A DNA stretch of 64,000 nucleotides from Pomphorhynchus laevis (Eukaryota; Acanthocephala; Palaeacanthocephala; Echinorhynchida; Pomphorhynchidae): positions 114,425 through 178,424 of the forward strand of contig WNNJ02000923.1 in the NCBI GenBank assembly GCA_012934845.2, written 5' to 3'. Under the pieces are notes generated by a model. That model made no database searches, was not told the DNA's origin, and saw nothing but the letters and a program-made list of their open reading frames with translations. The position numbers were made by a program, and so were the translations under genes. The first letter of the stretch is position 1. Each line of letters starts with the position of its first letter. Positions 50,541 through 61,493 of this stretch are shown piece after piece.

Positions 50541-51180
50541 GGACTATTTAGAATACATTTCACAGATTAAATGACTCGCTATGGAAATTTATTTTAGAAA
50601 ATGCCAGCTGATCCAGTTGTACAGCTGATAATGCCAGCTGATACATACGTCGATACAGAAGCGCGATAAGAGTTCGAATCCGATCAGCACCAGTGTACGA
50701 AGTAAACATATAATGAGGGTCAAAATGTGAAATGTAGGTATGGGGCAGCAGTTGATGAGACAAACCCAGGCAAATTAGTAGCGTCCTGATGTATCAAGAA
50801 TAGAACAATACCTGTGAAAATAATTTCGTGCCACAGCCAGAAGAATTTAGGCTCACAGATGCGATCAAGTTAAATATGTGAAATGTATTATGTAAAACTG
50901 TTCTATACTTCAATCCTAAACATGTATCACAACATGTACGAATATAGTCACGATTCAGTAAAAATACGCTCTAACCACCAACATCATCATCCGCCGACGT
51001 TAATTATTAGTGGATATTCGAGGCGCAGGCACTGAACACTAACGTTTCAATATGCAGTATACTTGGATGTTCTATTTAGAAGCCAGCTGGTCGTTAAAAA
51101 ATTGTAGACTCCTTACCAGACTGACACTTTCAAATAGATTTTCAGACAAATCATTAATCTGTGAAATGTAAGGATATTAA
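50541..51180 (-). repeat. Rearranged satellite with an inverted piece and a foreign insert
   Basis: At 50550-50610 the satellite turns over (TTCACAGATTAAATGACTCG on the plus strand). About 250 bp of different sequence follows, with repeated TGCCAGCTGAT. Then comes another monomer (about 50870-51118) and a partial one to 51180. Confidence 0.6.
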
Positions 51181-51199
51181 TGTAAGGATATTATAGATG

Positions 51200-51335
51200 T
51201 AAGGATATACATATCAGTTCCTTCTGATGGTCTCTAATCCTTATTCATATACATCGTCTGTTATTTATTAGTCAATCCATTAATTTATCTTAAATTTCAA
51301 TTTTAAATTTTAACTTCATATAAAAATAAATTATC
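51200..51335 (+). mobile_element. Family P 3' tail, solo
   Basis: CAGTTCCTTCTGATGGTCTC through TTATTTATTAGTCAATCC matches the tails at 15520, 24685 and 4109. No RT sequence precedes it. Confidence 0.55.
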
Positions 51336-51954
51336 GTTGCAGGCGGTGCCTACGTTCGGCTGATAAATTTGGCTCTCATGACTTACCTGCCAGTTTGGTG
51401 GATTTCCCGGCATCCGTCATGACGATCTGATGGACACAATCTTCCAGTCGGCGGTTTTGACTGATTAACGGGTAGCGAGGGAGGTTCCTAACCACGTTCA
51501 GGACTTGCGAGAACGCCAGGCGGACATTATTATTTGCGAGGACCCGCCAATGGCGGTTGACTTTGCAGCCACCAACCCTCAACAGAAGTTTTTCTGTGAC
51601 GATGACAGCACAAATTCCTGTATTTGCCGCCAACAAATACGCTGAATGTGTTGAAGAGAGGATGTATCAGCGTAAAATGGAGGAAGCGGGCTCTTGCTTC
51701 TCTGCAGCAGAGACTTTTTCGAGATTTATGAAGATTGGAACAGTCCGGGGGAGAAGCTAATTCGATTTATGGCTCGCTCAATGTCCTGGCGAAACGGGGT
51801 CCCATTAAACAAAGCAATGAGTCATTTGTTCCAACAAGCATCCGTCGCACTAATGAGAGGGAATGCCAAGGCGATTCTGAAGAGCCTGGATGAGTTGGGT
51901 AGGCCACTTCTAGAAAGGGGCGTTGGACTTTGTAACGATCTTGTTCCGCGGTTC
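51336..51954. other. GC-richer unexplained stretch
   Basis: It has higher GC than its neighbours and short open frames on both strands (86 codons at 51376-51636 minus, 113 codons at 51694-52035 plus). No domain was recognised. Placement between a PLE tail and a satellite suggests part of an unidentified element. Confidence 0.35.
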
Positions 51955-52265
51955 GATTCAACGATAGTGCTCAGTGCCTGTGCCGTGATGATCCACTCAG
52001 TACTAACGTTGGCGCATAATGATGTTAGTGGTTAGGTCGTGTTTTAACTAGTTTGTGACGATATTCGTACACTAGTTTGCAGACGCATGTTTAGGATTAA
52101 AGAAGAGAGCAGTATAACATCCTTACGTTTCACAGATTAATGATCTGCTTTGGAAATCTATTTCGAAAATTGGTAGGCCGGTAAAGTCTATAAATTCGCA
52201 GGAATGTTTCGTGCAAATTTTCAACGACTTGCTGGATTCTCTATGGACCATCCAAGTATTACAGC
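51955..52265 (+). repeat. 314-bp satellite, single monomer
   Basis: CCGTGATGATCCACTCAG, then ACTAGTTTGCAGACGCATG, then TTCAACGACTTGCTGG, in the same order and orientation as 2961-3340. Confidence 0.75.
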
Positions 52266-52399
52266 ACCCCTATTTAATTTTAACGGAATTGCATCGCGTT
52301 TTGATTTAATCTTCAATCAAATCATCACATCCTTTTCAAGCTCAGAGAACGGCTCATTCGAAGACAGCACTGAAAATTCTGACATGGAGATTTTTCACA

Positions 52400-52640
52400 A
52401 GGATCTGGAAAGATACCTCGATGTGGACCTCGATACCGATGGAGTGATCAAATCACGTAACTGGCCGAAGACCGCGTCGGAATATCTGAAAGAGATCTCT
52501 GGTCTCTCGCCCAGGATCGCGATGTCTGGAGTAGTTTGGTTCGTGCATCCGACACGCGGACCAGTAGTTGGCAGGAAAAATCTTGTATATCTTTTGTTTT
52601 TTCTTCTCAATAAATTGTTTTTGAGTGGTATAGGTAATAA
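52400..52640 (+). mobile_element. LINE-A 3' end, second copy
   Basis: GATGTCTGGAGTAGTTTGG, CACGCGGACCAGTAG and GGCAGGAAAAATCTTGTAT match 2790-2945 closely, including the terminal CTTGT-rich piece. Upstream parts of the LINE are absent. Confidence 0.7.
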
Positions 52641-52825
52641 AATCCGGATACCACTATTTTTTTGAATAATGAAATTTGTATGTAATTATGACCCTAAATT
52701 TGATTTTGATTGGATTATATTATTAAAGTAATAAAATTTATGTATTATTATGAATAATTAATAAATTTATTATTAAATTTATTTATTATTTATTATGATT
52801 TTATCTTTTATTATTAACATTTTTT

Positions 52826-53292
52826 AATTAGGAACATCGAAGAACAATTTGGATCTTATGGAGGGGAGTTATCTGACGATATAAGCATGAAAATACATAT
52901 CTTAATTCAAGCATCTAAAGAAAATCCAGCAAATTACAGTACAATTCAGAAGCTACTGTATTATGAGCGCTGCCTAAATAATAAACAAAATTTCAGCATA
53001 AGCGCATCTTATATTTGGTTGCACAGATATAATAGACTTGCTATCAGAATTACTCATAAGATACTGTTAAAGTATTGTCTGGATAATGAGAACATATCAA
53101 TCTGCAGGGATATAATAAGCTTGTTTAGCGAACATACACGGAATTATACGCATTCGATTTCAAGTGGAGAAATGTATTATCATGAATACGAAGAAACTTT
53201 GGGTATTTACCATCCATATTCGTTAAAATTAGTATACATGTTTATGTTTAATTACGTTGCATACGAATACGAAGATATGCTTCTGCTTATGA
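52826..53292 (+). other. Open frame of unknown origin, possibly part of the viral fossil
   Basis: An intron-less frame rich in Tyr, Ile and Leu (IWLHRYNRLAIRITHKILL, LVYMFMFNYVAYEYEDM) runs until a LINE fragment cuts in at 53293. Its composition resembles the nucleoprotein-like region downstream. A relation to a viral polymerase is conceivable but not shown. Not recognised. Confidence 0.3.
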
Positions 53293-53655
53293 GCAACATC
53301 CTAAATAGAATTCATGATCAGATTTACATTTGCCGAGTTTCATATGAACGCACTTATCTACATTTATGGTCATACCGGTAGCACTGCTCCAGTCGTAGAT
53401 TGTCTGGAGATCATGTTGTAGATGCCGGCCATCAGGATCTGAGATGCTATCGCACCACACTTTCACATCGTCTGCGAATGCCAGGCAGGGACTGTTTATG
53501 CGTAACAGAAGATCATTGAGAAATATAATAAAAAGCAAGGGACCAAGGACTGTACCTTGCGGAACTCCGGATTTAACTAACCTAGTAGAAGACATGCTAT
53601 TGCCAACCCTCACCTGAAATGAGCGAAGATCTGCGCACAATTTGTTTTCATAGCC
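53293..53655 (-). mobile_element. CR1-like LINE fragment, RT B to C box
   Basis: The minus strand reads LCADLRSFQVRVG, VKSGVPQGTVLGPLLFIIF, CLAFADDVKVW and MTINVDKCVHMKLGK. This is a short, rather well-kept RT piece with both landmarks (B box and FADD). The family differs from LINE-C. It lies between the two open regions of the probable viral fossil. Confidence 0.75.
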
Positions 53656-53945
53656 ACACTAACCTCCTTCTTTAGTTGCGAGTTAATGTTGGTTTTACTG
53701 TTCCATAAATTTCTTCAAAGAGAAAAAATACCCGAGAAAAAAGTTAGAAACCTTAATAACATCTAAATCACTTAATCCAATTCTTACTTTGATTAACAGA
53801 AAGAATAATTATTCAAATACTCTATATCCATTTAATACACTTTTCAATGTCTCAAGAGTTTGAAAGCTTTGATTCCTTTGAATAGACTGAACATACTTTT
53901 TTTCAGTATATTGAAAATACTATTAAATAAATCATCAGAATTGAC

Positions 53946-55413
53946 ATGGCTATGCAGCGAGTAAGAAATAAATTGGATACACTATCAAGACAAGGTATCA
54001 CTATAGATAGCCTTGTAGAGTCAAAAATCTGGAATTTTGAATCACTTCGTTCGCTTTATTATTTAAAATTCCATCAATGTCATTCGGAACAATTCAAATT
54101 TGTCATGGCATGGACAGCAGTCAGTTTTATCTACGACCAATTTAATGATCCATTAGAATTACTTAGTTTGATGGCATGTCATTTAAGAGAGCCAAGGAAT
54201 GATATATTGATATTTAGAGATGCGATATCCGATCAATCTGGCGCTGGTTCCTCATTACAAGACACACTAAACAGTGTCTTATTTAAAGAATCCGGATCTT
54301 TAAATAGAAAATTAATAACTTTCTTGTTGAGTTCAGATTTTAGATTTGAAGTGACGAATTCTATGCTCGAGTATATTATGAAATTTGTAACAATTAAAAT
54401 GAAATCAATCGATCCAACAATCATTGAAAAACCAAAATCAATAATATCTAAATTAATGAAATATGAGGACGAAAAAACTTGAAGATGAATACGATATTGA
54501 TATTGATGACAAAATACTACAACCTGAATATATTGCATACCTCGGAATGCTTGCATTATGTTCTTTCAGATGTGTTTTGAAAAGTCCAGCAGTTGTGTTG
54601 AAGTCTCTTAGTAGAACATTTACTGAAAAATTACGTTTGCTTTTTCTTGATGAGTTCAGAGAGGTAGACATGGCGATAACACTCCAATCTGAAGGGTGTC
54701 TTAATTCTTACAAGTTATCAATGTACGAAGGTTCCATCGGGACGAAATCAATCGTTGGGTATTGTTTGACTCACACACTGTCAAAGAATTGCTCAACATC
54801 GACAATTGGTATATTAAGATATGGGTTGCTTACCCATACGAGTATGGCCGGATTGCACTTAATATCTATGTTGTTATTAGCTGCAGATACACTTAAATTT
54901 GATGATCCATTAAGATTATTAAGACTGTTAGGCTGTCGAGAATCAATGCGATCTATTGTTCGGGTTATAGAATATTTGGAGATGTATTTTACTGGCTATA
55001 ATGGGCTGAGTGAGATTGAAATACAGAATAAAAGATCTATTAAATCCACTTTTAAGTGGGCAAAACTACTTGATCAGTCTTATTACGCAGATATATCGAT
55101 AAAGAATAATTTATACTTTGGTTTTATGCTAGCATCATTAAATTCTAAGAGTATTAATGAAGGACAAACAAAAATGGCAGTTTTCGATTCTCCTTCATTA
55201 CCAAAAGAGTTAAAAGAACGTATATTCATAGATATGCGCCTACTATGTAGGGCTGTTTTCAATGAAATTGATGAGACTCAAAACTTTGCAGAGTATAATA
55301 CAATAATACATGACATTAGAGGTCGGCGAGTCTTCATTAATGAGGATGGAGAAATTGAAGAAGAACCTGTTAAAAAAGATATTGTTCAAACTAAAAAAAA
55401 TGTCCAATCTTAG
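53946..55413 (+). pseudogene. Nucleoprotein-like part of the viral fossil
   Basis: About 490 codons with a largely helical, Leu/Ser/Lys-rich composition. Near the C-terminal half lie THTSMAGLHLISMLLLAAD and STFKWAKLLDQSYYADISI, which recall core segments of mononegavirus nucleoproteins. The length is right for such an N protein. The tail is acidic (EDGEIEEEPVKK). It is broken. In a living virus this protein would coat the RNA genome. The call rests on resemblance and gene order, not on a search. Confidence 0.45.
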
Positions 55414-55956
55414 AAGGGAATCAAAAGTAAGCATTTCTGCATTTAAAAGTGATACAAAATTGAATGAACATCATAAAGATCGAGATACAGAAAATTTAAT
55501 TGGAGTTTGACAATTTGTCTTTTGATCGTCTTAATTCATAAGTTTTTAAATTTATCTTTATGTTTCTTTTTAAAGAATATTTGTGTTTTTTGAATTAGTT
55601 TGCATTAATTAATTAGAGATAGTATTAGAAAAAACAAACGCACATGAACAAAAAACATCCTGTAACAACAAATTTTCAAAACCCACTATCGAGGGAGTTC
55701 GGTGGCTAACGCTCAATGTCACTTATTCAGTTCATGGATAAACAACAAACTATTAAACTACTAAACCACTAGCTAATTGAAACTTAAAAAAAGTATGAGA
55801 AAAAAACCATTTAACATCCCCATCCTACATATCTTTTTAAACCAATTTTGAAATAATAACTATCAGTAACCAGGCCACCTCTTTTAAAATAGCTTCTAAA
55901 ATTTTAACAATTATTATCATACCTTTGTGCACGTTTATCATATACAGATTATTAAT

Positions 55957-56463
55957 GAGTGATAATCAATATATTCCTCGGGAAGTTTTTGATCTTGATT
56001 TTAATTAATTATTAGAAACTAAGGAGGAGATATACGAATCAGACTCATTAAATGCTGGAGTTGATGAGAATTTAAAAGTTATTGAAAGTATAGATGATAG
56101 ACGTCGTAGAGAAGAAGTTCACCAAAAAATGTATGAACAAGCTCCTTTATTGATTGTTACACCTTCAAGAAATAATCATATCAATACAACTATAAAGACA
56201 TATTCAAGCACCAATCTAAATGAAATCATTCCAACTAGTAGTCGTTGTCTTTCAATTATTAAAAACCTGATGTTTAATGATGAAGGGAAGATGAAGACAT
56301 TTCTCGAGTCTTCAGTTAGATCATCAGTTTTATTTGATTGTTCTATAATAAGAATCTTGGACTTATGTTCTCACTCTCTAAATCATAAATTTAAGCTAGG
56401 AGTAATACAATCAATTAAGAATGGAGAAATCTTACCTATTTCAGATCTTTATTTCTTAATGTG
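55957..56463 (+). pseudogene. Phosphoprotein-like part of the viral fossil
   Basis: A small protein region with an acidic, Asp/Glu-rich first third and a compact C-terminal part. It has no recognisable domain. Placement right after the nucleoprotein-like gene is the reason for the name. It is broken. Confidence 0.3.
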
Positions 56464-56956
56464 AATTTAAAAACAGCAAAAAAACCTACAAGCATCTTCA
56501 ATTCATAAAAATCCTAATTTGAAATATTTACATGGAAGTTATTTTAATACTGATAATGACAAAATAAAAATTACAATCATTCATGACGTAATTTTAATAT
56601 CTATCATTAATTATTTTACCATTTTAAACAGAGACTTTACATTGATGATTGGAGACATAATATCTGAAAGAACAAATATAATACTTGTTGCTTGTTAAAT
56701 GAAAAGATACTAAATTATAAATGGTATCCCTCAATAGAACAAATTCAACAAATACTATATAATTTTGATCAGAGTTTATTCTTATTTGGAAATCTCTCAT
56801 ATACTGTGATTAAAAGTTGGGAATCATTAATAATTGGAGAATTACTAAGCAGAGAAAATACAAATATTCAAAAAATTTATAATTACAAAGATAATAATAT
56901 TAAATTTAATATTTAATATTATTGGAAGAAAATTTAAAACTGTTCTAGCAAATTAC
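56464..56956 (+). other. Unassigned AT-rich stretch, may continue the viral fossil
   Basis: Short open pieces, the longest at 56692-56916 (QIQQILYNFDQSLFLFGNLSY), have the same AT-rich, Ile/Asn-rich composition as the region before. No domain was recognised. It ends where the LINE-C 5' repeats begin. Confidence 0.3.
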
Positions 56957-56959
56957 AAT

Positions 56960-57063
56960 TTCAGTTCCAGATTTCAGTTCCAGATTTCAGTTCCAGATTT
57001 CAGTTCCAGATTTCAGTTCCAGATTTCAGTTCCAGATTTCAGTTCCGCGAGCGAAGCGAGCGG
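56960..57063 (+). repeat. LINE-C 5' tandem repeat, copy 2
   Basis: Seven or so units of CAGTTCCAGATTT followed by CCGCGAGCGAAGCGAGCGG. The tail of this motif differs from copy 1 and does not form the perfect hairpin. Confidence 0.8.
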
Positions 57064-57250
57064 AAAATCTTGTCCACCAAGATTGTAAAACAATCAAACT
57101 ACAATCTTCGACGACAACCAACGACAACCTTCGACGACAACTAACGACAACCATCGACAACCATCCGCTTGACAATTATCGACAACCATCGACGACATCC
57201 GAAGTTAAACCATCACTGAAGTTAAACTGACAATATCAAATTGGATATAT

Positions 57251-58468
57251 ATGGTGGGGAAAAAGTGTAAGAAGCAAGTTAAAAGCCAATGTTTCGCAAG
57301 TCCTGTTAAGGACCAATATGTAGAGATAGAGGTGGCATGTTGCTCTGTGAATTGTAACATATGGTCTAAAATTAATGTTAAAGCGGATGATATTAAAGTA
57401 GTTCAATCCGGTAAATTTTGTTGTGGTGTGTGTGCGGCTCGTAATTGTGAATGGAACACTATTCTTGAGGAAAAATTACAAAATAATATTAAAATGGTGT
57501 CAGAGCTTAAGGAAATCGTAACTATGCTACAGAATAGTATTCTCTCTAGTGCATCTGAGGTAAATTTACAACGAAAAATACAGCATAAGTTACCTGAGGT
57601 GGTGGGTGAGGTAAATTCTATAACTTCGAATAAATCCTTCAATAATGCAGATATCGATCCAAATGCACATCGATACCCACATGCAGTTAGCAAGACTACA
57701 TCGTCAGTTACGGGTTTCACTCCTGTTCGTATCTGGAAGAGAGGTCACTCAAAATCGTATACTGTTCGTCAAACAGAAAATGAACGAACGCTGACTGTCA
57801 ACACTCACACAGGCAATGATGATATACAGAACTCAGCTACTAGTAATGACAGTGTGGTTCTACATAAAGAGTGCGTAAACGAGCACATTAAGGAAGCTCA
57901 TTTCATATCATCTCAATCAATGAATGCCTCTAGAGCGAGTTCTCCGGTGCAGCAAATGTCTACTTTCTCACAACTGCGTAAACAGCATGATCCTTTGCGT
58001 TCTATTATTTTCGCCAATGTGTCGGAATCAAGCTCTGTCAATATCCAAAACCGACTAAATGAAGATTTGTCTAGGGTACGTAATATTCTCACGATCGTTT
58101 TGGCACAATCCCCAGAAGAGATAGTATCTAGTATTAAAATAGTTGCTTTATTCCGCATAGGGAGAAAAATTAACGATCGTCCTAGACTGCTAAAAGCCAT
58201 TCTGACAGATCCAAAAGCCGTTAAGACCATCTTTAGGAACTCTTATCGTCTCCAAGGTTCGTCTGCAAGATTGTTAAAAGATCTCGACGTGAATGAACGT
58301 AAGCTTCTACGTGAAGCTAAACAATGTTTGAAGTCTCGTATTGAAGCTGGTGAGTCAAACTTGACAATTCGAAATTTTCAGGTTGTGCGGAGGAAGACTC
58401 AAATACATTGGATGCCTCTACAGGTAGATCATTCAATCCTTCCTCCGCCGCTCATAAGTCATTGGTAA
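57251..58468 (+). CDS. LINE-C ORF1 protein (405 codons, intact)
   Basis: The N-terminal third has Cys/His-type metal-binding spacing (CCSVNCNIW, FCCGVCAARNC), reminiscent of PHD-like ORF1 fingers. A coiled-coil-like stretch follows (LEEKLQNNIKMVSELKEIV). The C-terminal half contains SIIFANVSES, ALFRIGRKINDRPRLLK and RIEAGESNLTIRNFQVV, the usual ORF1 block of CR1-like LINEs. It would bind LINE RNA as a chaperone. ORF2 starts inside its end, 61 bases before the stop, in another frame. Such overlap implies reinitiation or a frame change; which one is not shown. Confidence 0.8.
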   Translation: MVGKKCKKQVKSQCFASPVKDQYVEIEVACCSVNCNIWSKINVKADDIKVVQSGKFCCGVCAARNCEWNTILEEKLQNNIKMVSELKEIVTMLQNSILSSASEVNLQRKIQHKLPEVVGEVNSITSNKSFNNADIDPNAHRYPHAVSKTTSSVTGFTPVRIWKRGHSKSYTVRQTENERTLTVNTHTGNDDIQNSATSNDSVVLHKECVNEHIKEAHFISSQSMNASRASSPVQQMSTFSQLRKQHDPLRSIIFANVSESSSVNIQNRLNEDLSRVRNILTIVLAQSPEEIVSSIKIVALFRIGRKINDRPRLLKAILTDPKAVKTIFRNSYRLQGSSARLLKDLDVNERKLLREAKQCLKSRIEAGESNLTIRNFQVVRRKTQIHWMPLQVDHSILPPPLISHW

Positions 58469-61286
58469 TTTCAAATATTTCATATGTGGATAATAAATGT
58501 TTAAGAAATATTGTCCATTACTCCTCCCCATTGTGGTCGGCTCTTGAGCGACGTAGCGAGGATTATCAGTCATACATACCGATATCGTTGTCTCAGCAGA
58601 CTCTACCCTTAAGCTTAGAATGTTTGTTATTATATACGAACGCCCGTAGTCTTCTTCCAAAAATTGACGAATTAAAACTCCGCATTGAGAATTCGCATCC
58701 GCTATTAGTTGCTATTACTGAAACATGGCTTCATGATAGAATTACTGATGCTGAGATCTGGATTGAAAATTATACATCTTATCGAGTTGACAGATCTATC
58801 TGCAAGGGTGGTGGAGTGATTATCTATGTGCATAATAGTTTAGTGTTTAAATTGCTAGATGTACGAGCGTCCGATGGAATCGAGTTATTGTGGGGTAGTG
58901 TGTCTCTTCCTACCCTTGGTTCAGTGACTTTAGGCTTAATCTATCGCAATCCCACTTCAGATGTTTGTTGCTTGATCGATTACATTCTAGAGTTTGGTTC
59001 CAAACCAAATCTTTTTATAGTTGGTGATTTCAACTTAGCGACAGTAGATTGGAACACCTACACATCTTCTGTGTGTAGTCCGTCCACATCATTATTTCTT
59101 GATATGATTAACTCGCTAAACCTTACCCAACATGTTTCAAAATTTACCCGATTTTCCCAAGAAAATCAATCGCTACTTGATATTTGTCTAACATCGAATA
59201 AATACATTATACACAAAGTTACGTACTCCGATCCTTTGGGTAGGTCAGATCACTGTGTTCTCAATTTCTACTCAGATTTTACACGTCCTTCAGCTTGTAG
59301 ATTACAACAGAATTCTTTAAATTATTTTAAAACTAACTTCGAACTTGTGCGTCAGAATCTATTAAGTATTTCATGGCTCAGTCCGTTTTATGTTGGGGTT
59401 GATAAGGCATGCTATCAGTTAGAAGCCACCCTTAAGGAATTACTCATACGATTTTCGCCCCGTAAAACCGTTGCAAATCGTATACACCATAAACCTTGGT
59501 TTGACAAAGAGTTAAGGAATGCTTTAAAATTAAAAAAAATGAAATTCCAGTTGTTTTCTAATAATAGTATTGATTACTGTAGGTATAAAGAGGCCAGAAA
59601 TCGGTTCACATTTCTTAAACGCTTCAAACAATGTCAATTTGAAGAGAAAATTGCTCAAATGTCAATTCATAATCCTAAATCCGTATTCAATTATGCTAAT
59701 TTCAACAACAAAAATAAACACATTGGTTCACTTGTTGATACTGATGGTTGCACATTGATTAAATATGATGACATAGCGAATGCTTTCGCTCAACATTTTT
59801 GCATAGGAGTTCGTAAATCCTACTCCGTCACCAATGCCTCGTACTGTCCATCGAATATAAACATTCTTCAGATGTTTTCTGTTAATGATGTAGTGCTAGA
59901 GCTCAAGCGGCTTAAATCGTCAGGTTCTATTTGTCCTGATCGTTTACCACCGGTATTTCTCAAGAATATCGCTGATGTTATCGGCATACCACTATATTGG
60001 ATTTGTGTCGCCTCCTTGTACTTCGGTTGTGTCCCGATGAATTGGAAACTTTCGTGGATAAGGCCCATTTTGAAGAAAGGTGATCCATCTTCAGTTGAAA
60101 ATTATCGCCCGATAAGTCTAACGTGTGTATTCTGTCGAGTTTTGGAAAGGATAATATACCGCATTCTAAGCGATTTTCTAGAATCGAACAAATTATTGTG
60201 TAACAATCAACATGGATTTCGAAGGGATCGCTCAACAATCACTAATCTCTTGATTGCCCAGAATAGCTGGGGTTCGTTAGTTGATAAGGGCTTTGATGTT
60301 GATATATTATTTTTTGATTTTTCAAAAGCGTTTGATATGGTTCCACATGACATCTTGATTCAGAAAATGCGTGCTCTAAACATTGATCCACTTATTATTC
60401 GCTGGATAAAAGAATTTTTATCTAACAGATTCTATCAGGTTGTTGTAAATGGTTCTCTTTCTGATCCTTATCCGGTCAATGTTGGAGTTCCGCAGGGTTC
60501 GGTCCTCGGCCCATTGTTATTCTGTATTTTCATTAATGACCTTCCTTCCATTTTGAATTCACACTCTCTTTTATATGCAGACGACCTAAAAATTTGGCAG
60601 GCTATCCGGTCAGATTCGGACACGGTGCTAGTTCAATCGGATATCGACAGCATTTCCAACTGGGCTTATATGAATGGTCTGTCACTGAATATATCAAAGT
60701 GTGCATGTATGCGTTTACAATCATGCAGTCATAGTGTGTATCCAACTTATCATCTTGAGGATCAGAACATTAAAGTAGTAACTCGTCTTAGCGACCTTGG
60801 AATAGTAGTTGCGAATGATTTTTCGACTAGTTGGAATACTGAGTTGGCTTGCTCGAAAGCAAATCGAATGGTTGGGATGATTCGTAGAACTTTTAGTGTG
60901 TTGAGTCCAGTTTCATTTAGAGCACTCGCCAACGCATTTGTGATCAGTCATCTTACCTATGCATCACAATGTTCGTTCCCAAGAACAGTATACGAGAAAA
61001 GTAGAATTGAAAATGTGCTGCGCCGGGCAACAAAGCTCGTAAATTCAGTTAAAGCCTTACCTTATAATGAAAGGCTAAAAAACTTGGTATGGTTTCTATA
61101 AGCGACCTTCGGTTTCGGCGAGATATGTGTTCAACATGGGAAGCTTTACACAAGGGAAATCACGTCTTAAGAGAATTGATGACTGTTCGGAAAAGTCGGG
61201 CTTTGCGTGGACACAATTTTACTTTAGCCCATCGCCGAGTTATACGCTCTAAAACTGAACAATTTGGACACCGAATCGTAAGTTAG
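58408..61286 (+). pseudogene. LINE-C ORF2 endonuclease/RT, copy 2 (one late frameshift)
   Basis: The main frame (58408-61101, 897 codons) has an AP-endonuclease at about 70-310 (ITETWLHDR, GDFNLATVDW, SDHCVLNF). The RT at about 520-760 has YRPISLTCVFCRVLER, FFDFSKAFDMVPHD, GVPQGSVLGPLLF and YADDLKIW. The C-terminal part contains KANRMVGMIRRTFSVL. The frame is lost near 61080, where AAAAAA replaces the seven As of copy 1; the final 65 codons continue in the next frame to 61286. Active-site residues look canonical. Confidence 0.85.
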
Positions 61287-61493
61287 TGGAACCGATTAAG
61301 TGAAAAAATTGTCAACTCAAGATCGGTTTCAGCATTCAAACATAAACTTTTGTGACTTTTGTTTGTGAGTCTTTTTTTTCTTTACTTTTCCTTTTCTTTT
61401 TTTAACAGTGCAACTGTGAGCTTTGCACGTCTGTTTGTCGAAATAATTTTTTTTGAAGAGAAGATTTATTCAAGAAAAAAAAGAAGTAAAATG

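Larger units (their letters stand above)
53946..56463 (+). mobile_element. Endogenous fossil of a mononegavirus-like RNA virus (N then P order)
   Basis: Two successive intron-less regions, nucleoprotein-like (53946-55413) and then a smaller acidic protein (55957-56463), are separated by a non-coding spacer. The spacer contains a TATGAG plus A-run at about 55794-55807, which recalls gene-end signals of mononegaviruses. The element is broken, with about two to three breaks, and looks only moderately old. The family is uncertain; nyami-like viruses of invertebrates are one option. It has no LTRs. LINE-C copy 2 starts downstream at 56960. Confidence 0.45.

Noticed and set aside
50640-50720. AGTTCGAATCC resembles a tRNA-type B box and could mark a SINE promoter.
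   Set aside because: No A box at the right distance, and the flanking bases do not form a T-arm stem.
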